Positions 1-7,900 of a stretch of 64,000 nt of DNA are shown piece after piece. Position 1 is the first letter of the stretch. Each line of letters begins with the position of its first letter. Where the stretch lies: the NCBI RefSeq assembly GCF_041378895.1, contig NZ_CP144212.1, positions 3,504,928 through 3,568,927 of the forward strand, read 5' to 3'. The stretch is from Dechloromonas sp. ZY10. Its GTDB lineage: Bacteria > Pseudomonadota > Gammaproteobacteria > Burkholderiales > Rhodocyclaceae. The notes below the pieces were generated by a model that worked only from the letters and a program-made list of their open reading frames with translations, made no database searches and had not been told where the DNA came from. Position numbers and translations under genes: made by a program.

Positions 1-128
1 ATCTTCTGCACCATCCCGGAATAGCGGATCGGCTGTTGCGTCGCCGTAGTCAGCACCCGGCTGACCGAATTACACAGGGTTTTCAGCAAATCCTCGGTAC
101 CGAAGACAACAGGTGCTTGCGTGCTCAT
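1..128 (-). CDS. N-terminus of an unidentified protein, cut by the window edge
   Basis: The minus strand opens with an ATG at 128 and runs in frame off the left edge, giving the first 42 residues beginning MSTQAPVVFGTEDLL. A GGAA stretch lies a short distance upstream of the ATG. No family is recognisable from so short a piece. It is soluble-looking, with no signal peptide or membrane segment. The open frame and GC-rich third positions make a real gene likely; the function is unknown. Confidence 0.55.
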   Translation of the reverse strand, partial: MSTQAPVVFGTEDLLKTLCNSVSRVLTTATQQPIRYSGMVQK

Positions 129-202
129 GATCGAATATTCCAGACGAAAAATGTTCAATGTATAACAGCCGCCCAGTCTGGGCCAGCCATTACTGCCGGT
201 GC

Positions 203-346
203 TTAACAATTACCCTTCTTGGCCTGCCCTGGCGGGCAAAAGCCGCCACCGGAGGGATGTGGATCAATCACCACACTCGTGCCCGGTGTGTGCACTGCAC
301 ACCCGGCCAGCGCGGCCAGCAAAAAACATACGCTCAGATATTTCAT
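203..346 (-). CDS. Small predicted lipoprotein (47 aa)
   Basis: The minus strand encodes a 47-residue protein starting MKYLSVCFLLAALAGC. It has a short basic n-region, a hydrophobic core and a lipobox (L-A-G-C) with the lipidated cysteine near residue 16. The mature part is only about 31 residues, rich in Gly/Pro, with two further cysteines (FCPPG... and the final NC). An AGGAGA ribosome site sits 6 nt before the ATG, which decides the start. It would be exported and anchored in a membrane. No homologous family is recognised; its neighbours give no functional hint. Confidence 0.6.
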   Translation of the reverse strand: MKYLSVCFLLAALAGCAVHTPGTSVVIDPHPSGGGFCPPGQAKKGNC

Positions 347-381
347 CTCGTTTCTCCTGGGCTCGCCCTTGCGCGCAACCG

Positions 382-969
382 TCAGGTCGCTTCCCAGCAG
401 ACCTGCCCCCCGCCGTTCTCATCGAGCCGGCGACGAAGATTATCGGCCTGATCACAAGGCAACGAAAGCACTACCCGCACCGCCTGCCCATGCTCGACCG
501 CCTCCAGTACCGCACCGGCAGCCTGCAATTCCCGCCGCAACCAGCCTTCACGCGCATAGGGCAGGACGCAACACAGTCGCAGGCGCGCGACCTGCGGGAC
601 CAGGCAGGCCTCGGCCAGGGCCCGGGCAACACTGTCGGTATAGGCCCGAATCAAACCACCGGCCCCCAGTTTGACCCCGCCGAAATAGCGCACCACCGTC
701 GCCAGCACCCCATCCAGATCGCGGTGCCGCAACACGTCCAGCATCGGTCGGCCGGCCGTACCGCTAGGCTCGCCATCGTCCACAGCCGCCGACTGCCCCC
801 CAGCCAGCAAAGCCCAGCACACATGTGCGGCACCGGGGTGCTGGCGCCGCAAGTCGGCAACGATGCGCAGGGCCTCCTCGCGGCTGGCCACATTTTCGAT
901 CCGGGCCAGAAAGCGGCTCTTCCTGATCGTCAATTCGGCGGTCGCCGGCGCCATCAGGGCATTAGCCAT
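382..969 (-). CDS. yigZ: YigZ/IMPACT family protein
   Basis: A 195-residue protein with the UPF0029/IMPACT N-terminal domain signature: DDGEPSGTAGRPML around residues 65-80, then VVRYFGG and KLGAGGLIRAY. A C-terminal DUF1949-like domain follows. Members are cytosolic, conserved from bacteria to eukaryotes and linked to translation or stress control, but the bacterial role is not firmly known. The frame is open up to 1047; I chose the ATG at 969 because a GGAGGGAG ribosome site sits just before it and the IMPACT homology begins soon after. It is a single gene between the small lipoprotein and the divergently transcribed hemerythrin gene. Confidence 0.85.
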   Translation of the reverse strand: MANALMAPATAELTIRKSRFLARIENVASREEALRIVADLRRQHPGAAHVCWALLAGGQSAAVDDGEPSGTAGRPMLDVLRHRDLDGVLATVVRYFGGVKLGAGGLIRAYTDSVARALAEACLVPQVARLRLCCVLPYAREGWLRRELQAAGAVLEAVEHGQAVRVVLSLPCDQADNLRRRLDENGGGQVCWEAT

Positions 970-1103
970 GGCTCCCTCCATGCGTCCGCGCATGCATTGC
1001 GGCCAAATTTTCCGGCAGCGAACCGTCAATCTGTTGACAGCGGACAAAACAAGACATGCGAATTAGTTAATAATAGAAACACGAAAATCAAAAAAAACGC
1101 GAA

Positions 1104-1544
1104 ATGAACCAAATGCTCAACTGGTCGCCCGACTTGCAGGTCGGCAATGCAACACTTGACCGCCAGCACCGGCAGCTGTTCGAAATCAGTCAGCAGGCGG
1201 GGCGCTGTGCGCTTGAGGCCGGCACCCAAGCCGACAGCCATTTTCACCTGCTGCTTAACGATATCGCGGTTTTGTTCGACCGGCACTTCAACGACGAAGA
1301 AAACTTTCTCGAACAAAATGCCAGTCCCAACCTCGAAGCTCATAAGGCCGAGCACGATCACTACCGGACTCGGCTGACTGACCTGCTGTGCGAGGCAAGC
1401 ATCGGCCACATCGACCGCCAGGGACTCTATCGTCTGACCTGCGATTACCTGTGCGATCACCTGCAAAAAACCGATCAAGCCGATCTGACAGGGCGGCATC
1501 CGCAGCCGGCGGCTGCCGGCAATGCGGCAAGCGAAACTGCCTGA
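1104..1544 (+). CDS. Bacteriohemerythrin
   Basis: A 146-residue single-domain hemerythrin, the family's usual size. It carries the di-iron ligand pattern: DRQHRQLF near residue 22, HFHLL in the second helix, HFNDEENFLE in the third (H with E four residues on) and HKAEHD in the fourth. Such proteins bind O2 reversibly, and sometimes NO, at a carboxylate-bridged Fe2 site and are common in microaerophilic Rhodocyclales. No HTH or signalling domain is attached. An AT-rich leader precedes the start. The next gene encodes a CZB-domain protein, and sensory proteins sometimes carry both domain types, so a joint O2/redox sensing role is possible but inferred. Confidence 0.9.
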   Translation: MNQMLNWSPDLQVGNATLDRQHRQLFEISQQAGRCALEAGTQADSHFHLLLNDIAVLFDRHFNDEENFLEQNASPNLEAHKAEHDHYRTRLTDLLCEASIGHIDRQGLYRLTCDYLCDHLQKTDQADLTGRHPQPAAAGNAASETA

Positions 1545-1602
1545 CCTGGCCGGCGGGGATTCTTCAGATAAACTGCGAGTCAATCACGAAAGACGACACC
1601 GC

Positions 1603-1962
1603 ATGCCGCTCTCCAGCATCGATCAGGCAATTCTCGCCCATCGCACCTGGGTAGTCCGCTTCCAGACCGCGATCCAGGGCGTGAACCGCGAGGCCTTCGA
1701 TCTCGCCACCGCCCGCGACGACAATCTCTGCACGCTCGGCTGCTGGCTGAACTCCCCGGATTCTCTCAGGCTCCTGGGCGATGACCCGCACCAGAGAATC
1801 AAGGTACTGCACAAGACCTTCCATGAAATTGCCGGCGACCTGGCCGAAAAAATCAACCGCCACGACGCCCTCGACGAACTTGAATTATTGCTCGGCGAGT
1901 TCGACAACCTGTCGGCACAACTTATCCAGTTGCTGCGGCTGGCCAAAAAGCGGATCGGCTGA
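1603..1962 (+). CDS. CZB (chemoreceptor zinc-binding) domain protein
   Basis: A 119-residue stand-alone CZB-type domain. The signature Cys motif appears as CTLGCWLN near residue 44, with a histidine in the first helix (AHRTW) and HKTFHEIA in the third, the expected 3His/1Cys zinc ligands. CZB domains usually sit at the C-terminus of chemoreceptors or diguanylate cyclases and sense zinc or hypochlorite through the zinc-cysteine switch. Free-standing copies presumably act in trans. Start chosen at the ATG directly before the domain; the frame is open further upstream but overlaps the end of the hemerythrin gene. The ribosome site is weak. Confidence 0.8.
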   Translation: MPLSSIDQAILAHRTWVVRFQTAIQGVNREAFDLATARDDNLCTLGCWLNSPDSLRLLGDDPHQRIKVLHKTFHEIAGDLAEKINRHDALDELELLLGEFDNLSAQLIQLLRLAKKRIG

Positions 1963-1991
1963 TCACGCAAACGGTAAAAAGCGGCGAAAAG

Positions 1992-2081
1992 CAAAAAAGC
2001 CAACCGGCATCGGTTGGCTTTTTCTTTTGCAGATCAATGATCTGCCTGAATTCGATGTGGAGCGGGCGATGGGAATCGAAC
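1992..2081. repeat. Left 90-bp direct repeat of the island (attL-like)
   Basis: This 90-bp stretch matches positions 15943-16032 in the same orientation at 85 of 90 positions by my alignment. It holds a bidirectional hairpin terminator (about 1995-2023), a spacer, and at 2058-2081 the last 24 nt (CCA end and T-arm) of a minus-strand tRNA-Gly. Identity stops exactly inside the T-loop, where the tRNA continues only in the right copy. This is the usual footprint of site-specific integration into a tRNA 3' end, so 2082-16032 is read as an integrated element. The five mismatches suggest the event is old or that the two ends had different sources. Confidence 0.8.
1995..2023. terminator. Bidirectional rho-independent terminator after the CZB gene
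   Basis: Stem AAAAGCCAACCG pairs with CGGTTGGCTTTT around a four-base loop, with A-run and T-run on either side so that it can end transcription from both strands. A near-identical copy lies at 15946-15974, after the minus-strand tRNA-Gly. Confidence 0.8.
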
Positions 2082-2300
2082 ACGTCAACCCGACCATCGA
2101 TCCGCTCATTATGGGCTTCACCAGTGATTCTATTACCCCGCTGTTTCCTTGGCAATTGAAGGAAATCACATGAATACAAATTTTCGGGATAGGGCTTAGT
2201 TCTAACGCCTCAGTTTGACTGAATTGGATGGAATCCGCTTCTGCTGTGACCAGAATGTGACCAGACGCGAGACCGAACAGTTACGAAACACCACGCGCGG
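2082..2300. other. Left margin of the island, non-coding
   Basis: No convincing gene is seen between the repeat and the NYN gene. At 2244-2266 a tandem pair of GACCAGA units occurs (CTGTGACCAGAATGTGACCA...). A similar pair occurs at 15918-15940, just inside the right repeat and in the same orientation. These could be recombinase arm sites or leftovers of an integrase end. No integrase frame is visible on either strand here. Confidence 0.45.
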
Positions 2301-3080
2301 CTAAATGAGGATATCAGTAATCCGGTTTTCCCCGCCTGGCGATGTTGTAAAGCGCAAGTGCCCTCGGCTAGTCATCTCTTTCACCAGTGGCATGAAGTTC
2401 TTGTACTGAGTTCGCGCAACGTCAAAACTGGGGTCAATTTCCTTCATCTTGTTATTAGCGGTCGAAACATTGATTGGCAACTTGTTCCGATCAATGTTGC
2501 GGAGCGCTTTGACAAAGAGATTTTCGATTGCATCGTCAAAGGTCCTGATCTTCGCCTTCGCAAAATCCTCAAGAAATAGCAAGGTATCAAAAGCTTTAGC
2601 CAAAATTGCCCGGTCTTTGTCCTTTTTACGACAGACCAACCAGACCTCCTTCCCGTACTTCCGCAAACGGTCACCAATGACTGTAAAGTCGGAGTCGCTA
2701 GTCAGGAAACAGTAGCGGTCGATCTTCGGGTTGCCGAGGTAGAGCGTTTCAAAAGCGTCCAAGCTGATGAAGAGATCGGCCCGGTTCTTCTCCGCGCCAA
2801 TCTTCGGCGTGTCGATCAACGTGAAGTTGTGGTCGATTAGTTGCTCTTTGAGCGTCTTCTTACCAGTCGTCTGATTTCCGTAAGCCGCCTTGATCACGAA
2901 AATGCAGTTGTGGTCGTCATCGGCTCGAAGCAATGCACTCATTAAATCTTCCAGCGCAAATTCGGTTGAAGCGACATTCTCCATGTCTACGTAAACCGCA
3001 ATGTTGTACATCTGCTTCTTCATGATTTTTGGATTGTTAGAACAAACGTCGATCGTATCCCGACCGCTATTATTTGTCAT
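2301..3080 (-). CDS. NYN-domain RNase-like protein with C-terminal OST-HTH-like domain
   Basis: A 259-residue protein. Residues about 24-175 form a LabA-like NYN (PIN-fold) domain: AVYVDMENV with the first acidic pair, KNRADLFISLDAFE with the middle acidic residues, and LTSDSDFTVI with the last. These are the metal-binding positions expected of a ribonuclease. Residues about 185-259 resemble an OST-HTH/LOTUS RNA-binding domain (VKALRNI... PSFDVARTQYKNF...). The gene follows the 525-aa gene by 12 nt, so they are almost surely co-transcribed. It has a weak ribosome site; a second ATG 19 codons in (3023) is possible. In the context of the RT gene upstream, an RNA-targeting effector role is inferred. 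Confidence 0.75.
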   Translation of the reverse strand: MTNNSGRDTIDVCSNNPKIMKKQMYNIAVYVDMENVASTEFALEDLMSALLRADDDHNCIFVIKAAYGNQTTGKKTLKEQLIDHNFTLIDTPKIGAEKNRADLFISLDAFETLYLGNPKIDRYCFLTSDSDFTVIGDRLRKYGKEVWLVCRKKDKDRAILAKAFDTLLFLEDFAKAKIRTFDDAIENLFVKALRNIDRNKLPINVSTANNKMKEIDPSFDVARTQYKNFMPLVKEMTSRGHLRFTTSPGGENRITDILI

Positions 3081-3092
3081 GATCTGGGGCGC

Positions 3093-4670
3093 TTATAACT
3101 GTGCGTAGGTGGCCTTTTGCATCATCGCGAAAACGAATTGCAGCGCCTCCTCGGTAGGCTCCTGAGCACGGAGCCAGCGGATGGAAACCCCAATGTATAG
3201 TGCCCATTCGACTCCTTTCTTGAAGCTTTTCCAGCGATCCGTTTTTGCGGCAAGCTCGATGAATTGGTTCACCAGCAGATACTGGCTACCGCCGGCTCGG
3301 TACTTCGCCTGCTCGAAGGCATATTCCATATGATAGAAGGCAGACTCGTAGTCACCGTTCCGGTAGCGAACGACTGCACGCAACCAACGCTCCATCCAGT
3401 TGAGATGTGACGCTAAGCCGTCCTGTCGGAGTGCCTGCAGGTACTGATCAATATCCTCGTCGCTGCATTCGGAATTTTTCTTTAACTCGAATCCTTCGCC
3501 TAGCCTTTGTGGAAAGCCGGAAGGAATGGAAAATTCGCGATTGATTTCCAATCTGTCGAGTGCGGTACGCACACTGTACTCGCCATACCTCTGAATAAGT
3601 TCAGCAACCGTATCAGCGGGCAGAGGGTTGTAGTCGTTCTCGTGCAGCAAGTAATCCAGCGTATTGGCCAAGTCGGCGTAGCGATCGCGGAACCAGGTCC
3701 AGTATTGCTCCGAGAACTCCATCCAGACTGTATCTATGGCGATTGGCGGGACGCTGTATCCCTCGATATATGAAGTGGTTTCTTCTGTAAATGAATCAAG
3801 GTCGACTGATAGCCAATCGCGGTGTTGCGTGAATTGGGTGATTAACTGCTCCAGTATGACCGTCCCGTAGGCTTCCTTGATCAAATTGCAAATGTAGGTA
3901 GCCAGCCGGGCCAAGAAAAGCACCTGAAAGATGCTTTCACGCAACTTCTCTGGAAAATGGCGCTGATACGCTCTGTCGCTATGGCTTTCAAGATGCTCAA
4001 ATGAGCGCGCAAAGTTCCAAGACAGACCGGGCCATGATGGAAGACGTTCTCCTTTAAACCAGTCCGACGCGTTCTCTAGGTTCTGCTGTAGCTCTGCATC
4101 ATCAGTGTTGGCGCTCTTGCCCGGGTAGTGAAAGTGTGTCCGGCTGACACCGCAGGCTTCATAAACCCAAGACATGGCTTTCTTGATCGGCAAAATGATC
4201 TCGTCGCCGTTAACCGTAGGCAGGTACCAGTTGGGGTCAGGCGGAATTGCGAATCCCTCAGAAGCCAAATTGAAACGGAGTGCGTGCTTCTGGATTGATA
4301 TCGCCAGTCGGGGAATTGCATGTGCGCGACAAAACCAAAGAATGCTGTCTTTCTTGTTGAGATAAGTACCCTCATCACGAATGACGGCGTTGTAAACCTC
4401 GAAGAGGTCCATAACACCTTCGCCAAATGCCAAATTTACTTTGGCGTTCGGTATCGCACCGGCTGTCAGAAAACCCAGGTTACGGATCAGCTCACCACAG
4501 CGATCCGTCAGGCTACCTTCTTCGTCGGTAAGGCGCTGGAGCTGTTTTTGAATACGCTTTTTATCTGTGTCGTTTAGGCCGTCGTTTTCTCCCCGTTTGC
4601 GGGGTAGAACGCCTGCTGCGTCAAAAGCAAACTTGACCAGTTCGCCCAGTGTCGGAAAGTTATCGTTCAT
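3093..4670 (-). CDS. Unrecognised 525-aa protein of the RT-nitrilase block
   Basis: An intact 525-residue, soluble-looking protein starting MNDNFPTLGELVKFAFDAAGV. I recognise no family. It is mostly helical in character with many Trp/Tyr/Phe residues (for example WMEFSEQYWTWFRDRYADL near the middle), no signal peptide or clear membrane helix, and no nucleotide-binding or nuclease motif that I can identify. The last 120 residues look like paired helices (ALRQDGLASHLNWMERWL..., YESAFYHMEYAFEQAKY). It lies 12 nt upstream of the NYN gene and 59 nt downstream of the small Q/N-rich gene. Codon use is less GC-rich than the core genes, as for the rest of the island. A role in the same defence module is inference only. 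Confidence 0.7.
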   Translation of the reverse strand: MNDNFPTLGELVKFAFDAAGVLPRKRGENDGLNDTDKKRIQKQLQRLTDEEGSLTDRCGELIRNLGFLTAGAIPNAKVNLAFGEGVMDLFEVYNAVIRDEGTYLNKKDSILWFCRAHAIPRLAISIQKHALRFNLASEGFAIPPDPNWYLPTVNGDEIILPIKKAMSWVYEACGVSRTHFHYPGKSANTDDAELQQNLENASDWFKGERLPSWPGLSWNFARSFEHLESHSDRAYQRHFPEKLRESIFQVLFLARLATYICNLIKEAYGTVILEQLITQFTQHRDWLSVDLDSFTEETTSYIEGYSVPPIAIDTVWMEFSEQYWTWFRDRYADLANTLDYLLHENDYNPLPADTVAELIQRYGEYSVRTALDRLEINREFSIPSGFPQRLGEGFELKKNSECSDEDIDQYLQALRQDGLASHLNWMERWLRAVVRYRNGDYESAFYHMEYAFEQAKYRAGGSQYLLVNQFIELAAKTDRWKSFKKGVEWALYIGVSIRWLRAQEPTEEALQFVFAMMQKATYAQL

Positions 4671-4690
4671 GATCGATCACACCGCTTCTT

Positions 4691-4738
4691 AAAAGTGCGT
4701 ATCCCCGCACGCAGCGGGGATACGACGCATCACTTTTG
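4691..4738 (-). terminator. Strong hairpin between the small gene and the 525-aa gene
   Basis: A perfect stem CGTATCCCCGC / GCGGGGATACG with a five-base loop lies at 4698-4724, flanked by AAAAGTG and CACTTTT which extend the pairing. On the minus strand it is followed by TTTTAAG, so it could end or attenuate transcription after the small gene, with partial read-through into the two genes below. It could also be a processing or regulatory RNA structure. Confidence 0.6.
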
Positions 4739-4885
4739 GTTCGGATTGAACTGCTTACCCCGATTGCCATGAACCTGAGCGTTGACCGGGTTCGTCCCAG
4801 AAGTCCCTCGATTGTTATTGAGTGCGTTCGCACGGTCGTTCAACTGTTGCTGGGTACGTGATTGCTGTTGGGATTGCTTTGCCAT
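4730..4885 (-). CDS. Small Q/N-rich protein downstream of the RT-nitrilase gene (51 aa)
   Basis: A 51-residue hydrophilic protein, MAKQSQQQSRTQQQLNDRAN..., built almost entirely of Gln, Asn, Arg, Gly and Ser, ending FNPNQK. It has no hydrophobic segment, so it is likely disordered and perhaps nucleic-acid or protein binding. The ATG at 4885 is chosen because AGGAG lies 5 nt upstream; a longer start at 4918 lacks this. It begins 93 nt after the end of the RT-nitrilase gene and its stop lies inside the base of the downstream hairpin. I cannot tell whether it is a required partner of the RT. Confidence 0.55.
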   Translation of the reverse strand: MAKQSQQQSRTQQQLNDRANALNNNRGTSGTNPVNAQVHGNRGKQFNPNQK

Positions 4886-4978
4886 GATTACTCCTAGCTG
4901 GGTTAAAGGAGTAGCCATGGTATTTGCCGATGCTCAGCGCGTAACCTGGAGTTTTGGCGACGTGAATTTGGAATGGAA

Positions 4979-7900
4979 TTAACCCGCCGGTTTGGTCTTT
5001 ACAGGCTTGAAAACCTTGTGCGTTCTCCTGAAAGCAGCAGGATCAATGTCAGCCACATGAATGGAAATTTGGTCTGCGCCGTGCACATGGGAAACGAGCC
5101 GGTCGTAATGCTCTTTGTAGGGAGCTTGTACCGTCGATCCGCCGAACTCCCCCTTATTAACGACCACTACGTGCTGATACATATGGTAGTTAAGCGCTGC
5201 TGCCATAGTGTCGAAGGTACTCACATCTTTGTTATGTGCACAGACAACAAACAAATCTGTTTTCTTTTTCAAATCGGCCGCCAAGTTTAGGTCTGTCGCG
5301 TCATAGCATATAGCCCCGCCGATGCGAATCGCCCCCTCCTCGGCTCCTGTTAGTTCGATAATGTGCTGACAAGGCCTATGGCCGGAAATGCCCAAATATT
5401 TCTCTCCTTTAGTCATATTGGCTTTCCCTTGATCTCGAATGATCCAGTGACGTCCAGACGGTCGGTAGTCTGGAATAAACCAGCGGGCAACATTTACCAA
5501 CTTCCCTTTATGATCGAGAAAAACCAAACCGGCAAAGACGATCGACCTTGTCTTATCAGCAAGGCGCTTCAATAAATCCTGATCGTCTTGATGTACTGCG
5601 ACCTCTGGAAAGACTATCAAATCGGCGCCAGTCCCCGATTTATCTTTGTCTGCTTCGAGCTTGGCCGATAAGGTCTTGTAGGTTAATCGGCAGACTCTCG
5701 CCACGTGGGCACGTGCGTCCGCTCGTGCCTTTGGTAGATCTAGCTTAGGGTCACTAACCGTAAAATCTTTAGTCCGGGGCAACAATTGCTGCACCGTGAC
5801 AATTCGAAACGTGGAACGCGATGCATCTGATGGCCGCTTAATCGTAGTAACCAAGGCTGGCATTCTTGAAGCCGAGCAGTAATTGCTGTTCAGTAACGCT
5901 TCCCGGTCTTTCAACACGCTCTTTAGCGTAGCAAGACCATCTATACCCGCGATGTCTTCACACTGAAGAAATGTCGACTCAAATCCAGGCCATTGCAGGC
6001 ATTTCATCAGCAACTCAGACATCCAATTGGATACAGTTGCATAATTTCCAACCAACGCCTCCGCAGCATGCATCATGCCCATTCGGCGTTTATACCATCC
6101 CGTTCTCAATCCCTTGTAACCGATAATTTTGCCTGACTTCCAGCGATTACCGGTGTAGTCGCTTCCTCCAACGACCGCTGCTCTAAGGATAGTTCCAATC
6201 CAATAGACCACCACATGATCGGAATTATTGCAGTCCAACCATGGTGGGATTTCAAATCGAGGATCGATCGTCTTAGTCTGAGCGGTGCTCACGCATTTAA
6301 GCACCTCAACGCTGGGCAACCAAAGCTCATCCCAACCTGCATTCGCTTTTTCTTTGGATATATCTAATTCACTCGGAGAAAGCGGCAGTAAATCAAAGTT
6401 ATTTTCTGCAAAGGTAATGAGTGCAAGCGCCAGTTTGACCAACGCCACTTCGTGCTCAAACCCATTATTTTCTGATGCAATAATTTTTGATAGTTTCTGC
6501 TTATGCGATTTAAGATCTGCGGCAAAAATTGGTGAGGCCCATTTGAGACGATCGGCAAGATTTTGCCATTCCTTCGCTTTTGACAATCGCTTCCAAACGC
6601 TGAGCCAGAACTCTCCTCCTCGCTTGGCAATTTCTTCAAGTACGCCATATTTGACGTCGTCGTTCTGCCTTTCAATTGTCTGCAGCAAATACGAGGCAAA
6701 GATATTAGGCTTTCCCGTTATCTGGGCAGCGACCTCAAAGAGCGCCGAACGTTGGCGCTGATATTCGGGTAGTCTGCCAGCCAAAATTGCATGCAGACTG
6801 TGCTGAATAGTTTTTTCTATTTCACTATCGCTGATAACAACCGGCTTCTGCAAGGTAGCTAGCAATAACAAGGCTTGTCGTTCGAGAAAACGTGGTATTT
6901 CAGGAACCGAAATGATTTTTTGAGCTAGGCTCGCGGCAACGTCCAGAGCTTCCTCAGGTGCAGCGGATAGCGGGTAATCGATCCGTTGGAAGAATCCGTT
7001 GAAATCAACACAGCAGCGGAAAATATCGGCAAGCAAGTAATCCATCATTGCTGCCGTTTGCAAATCATCCTTGAACCCGCCCACCGCACTTCTTCTGTAG
7101 ACTGCGTTCAGAACAGGCTCGACAATTGCCGGAGAGGGGAATATTTCGATTGCCTTTCTCAACACAAGGCCGAGTGATGGATCTTGCATCCAAGCTCTTA
7201 TCAGCTTTTTGGCCAAGAGCTCACTTTCGTTGTCCTCTAGGTTCGCTGCCTCTGCATCTTGTATTCCGCCCCCGGTCAGTTTTCGCTTGCTCCGAGTTAT
7301 CGACTCCAATCGATTGGCCGCAAATCGCTTTAACGTATCTAAGCGGACATCATGGTCAAACCTAACCAGCCGAAATAGCGGTTTATCCTGATCATTTAGC
7401 TTATCGAAGGATTCATCGAGGTCATCAGATTGGGAGCTTAGCAACCCTTCTAATACTGCTGACGCATTCTCCAACACATCACGATCAGCTGGGCCGCTCA
7501 GGTCCTCTTGCAATAGCGCGATGCGCCCAGATAGGCTCCCTCGATTATCCAAATCAGATAGCGCAGTAACCTTGGTTTTCTTACCATTGAGCTCAATTGA
7601 ATTCCCGGCATAAGCTTTAAGCTGATGAGAAATCCAATTGTTGATCCCGAGAGCCAAAGTGTCTCTGTCATAATTATCAAAACTGACCACCAACCGCAGA
7701 TCATCGACATACCTGCAGTAATCATGCAGCACTACGCCTCGCATCTTTGGAAGGCTCTCACCGATATGCTTCCCAATGGCCCGATCGAACTCCACCATGT
7801 ACGCGTTGGCAAAGAAGCCCGAAGCCACTAGCCCTTGCGGTAGCCCTTGGCCTAGTTGCATACCTAATTTATTTGCGGTCTCCTTCGCCTCGTCATGCCA

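Noticed and set aside
199..1107. A 302-codon plus-strand frame opposite yigZ
   Set aside because: It is the antisense of the conserved YigZ frame and runs through the lipoprotein gene.
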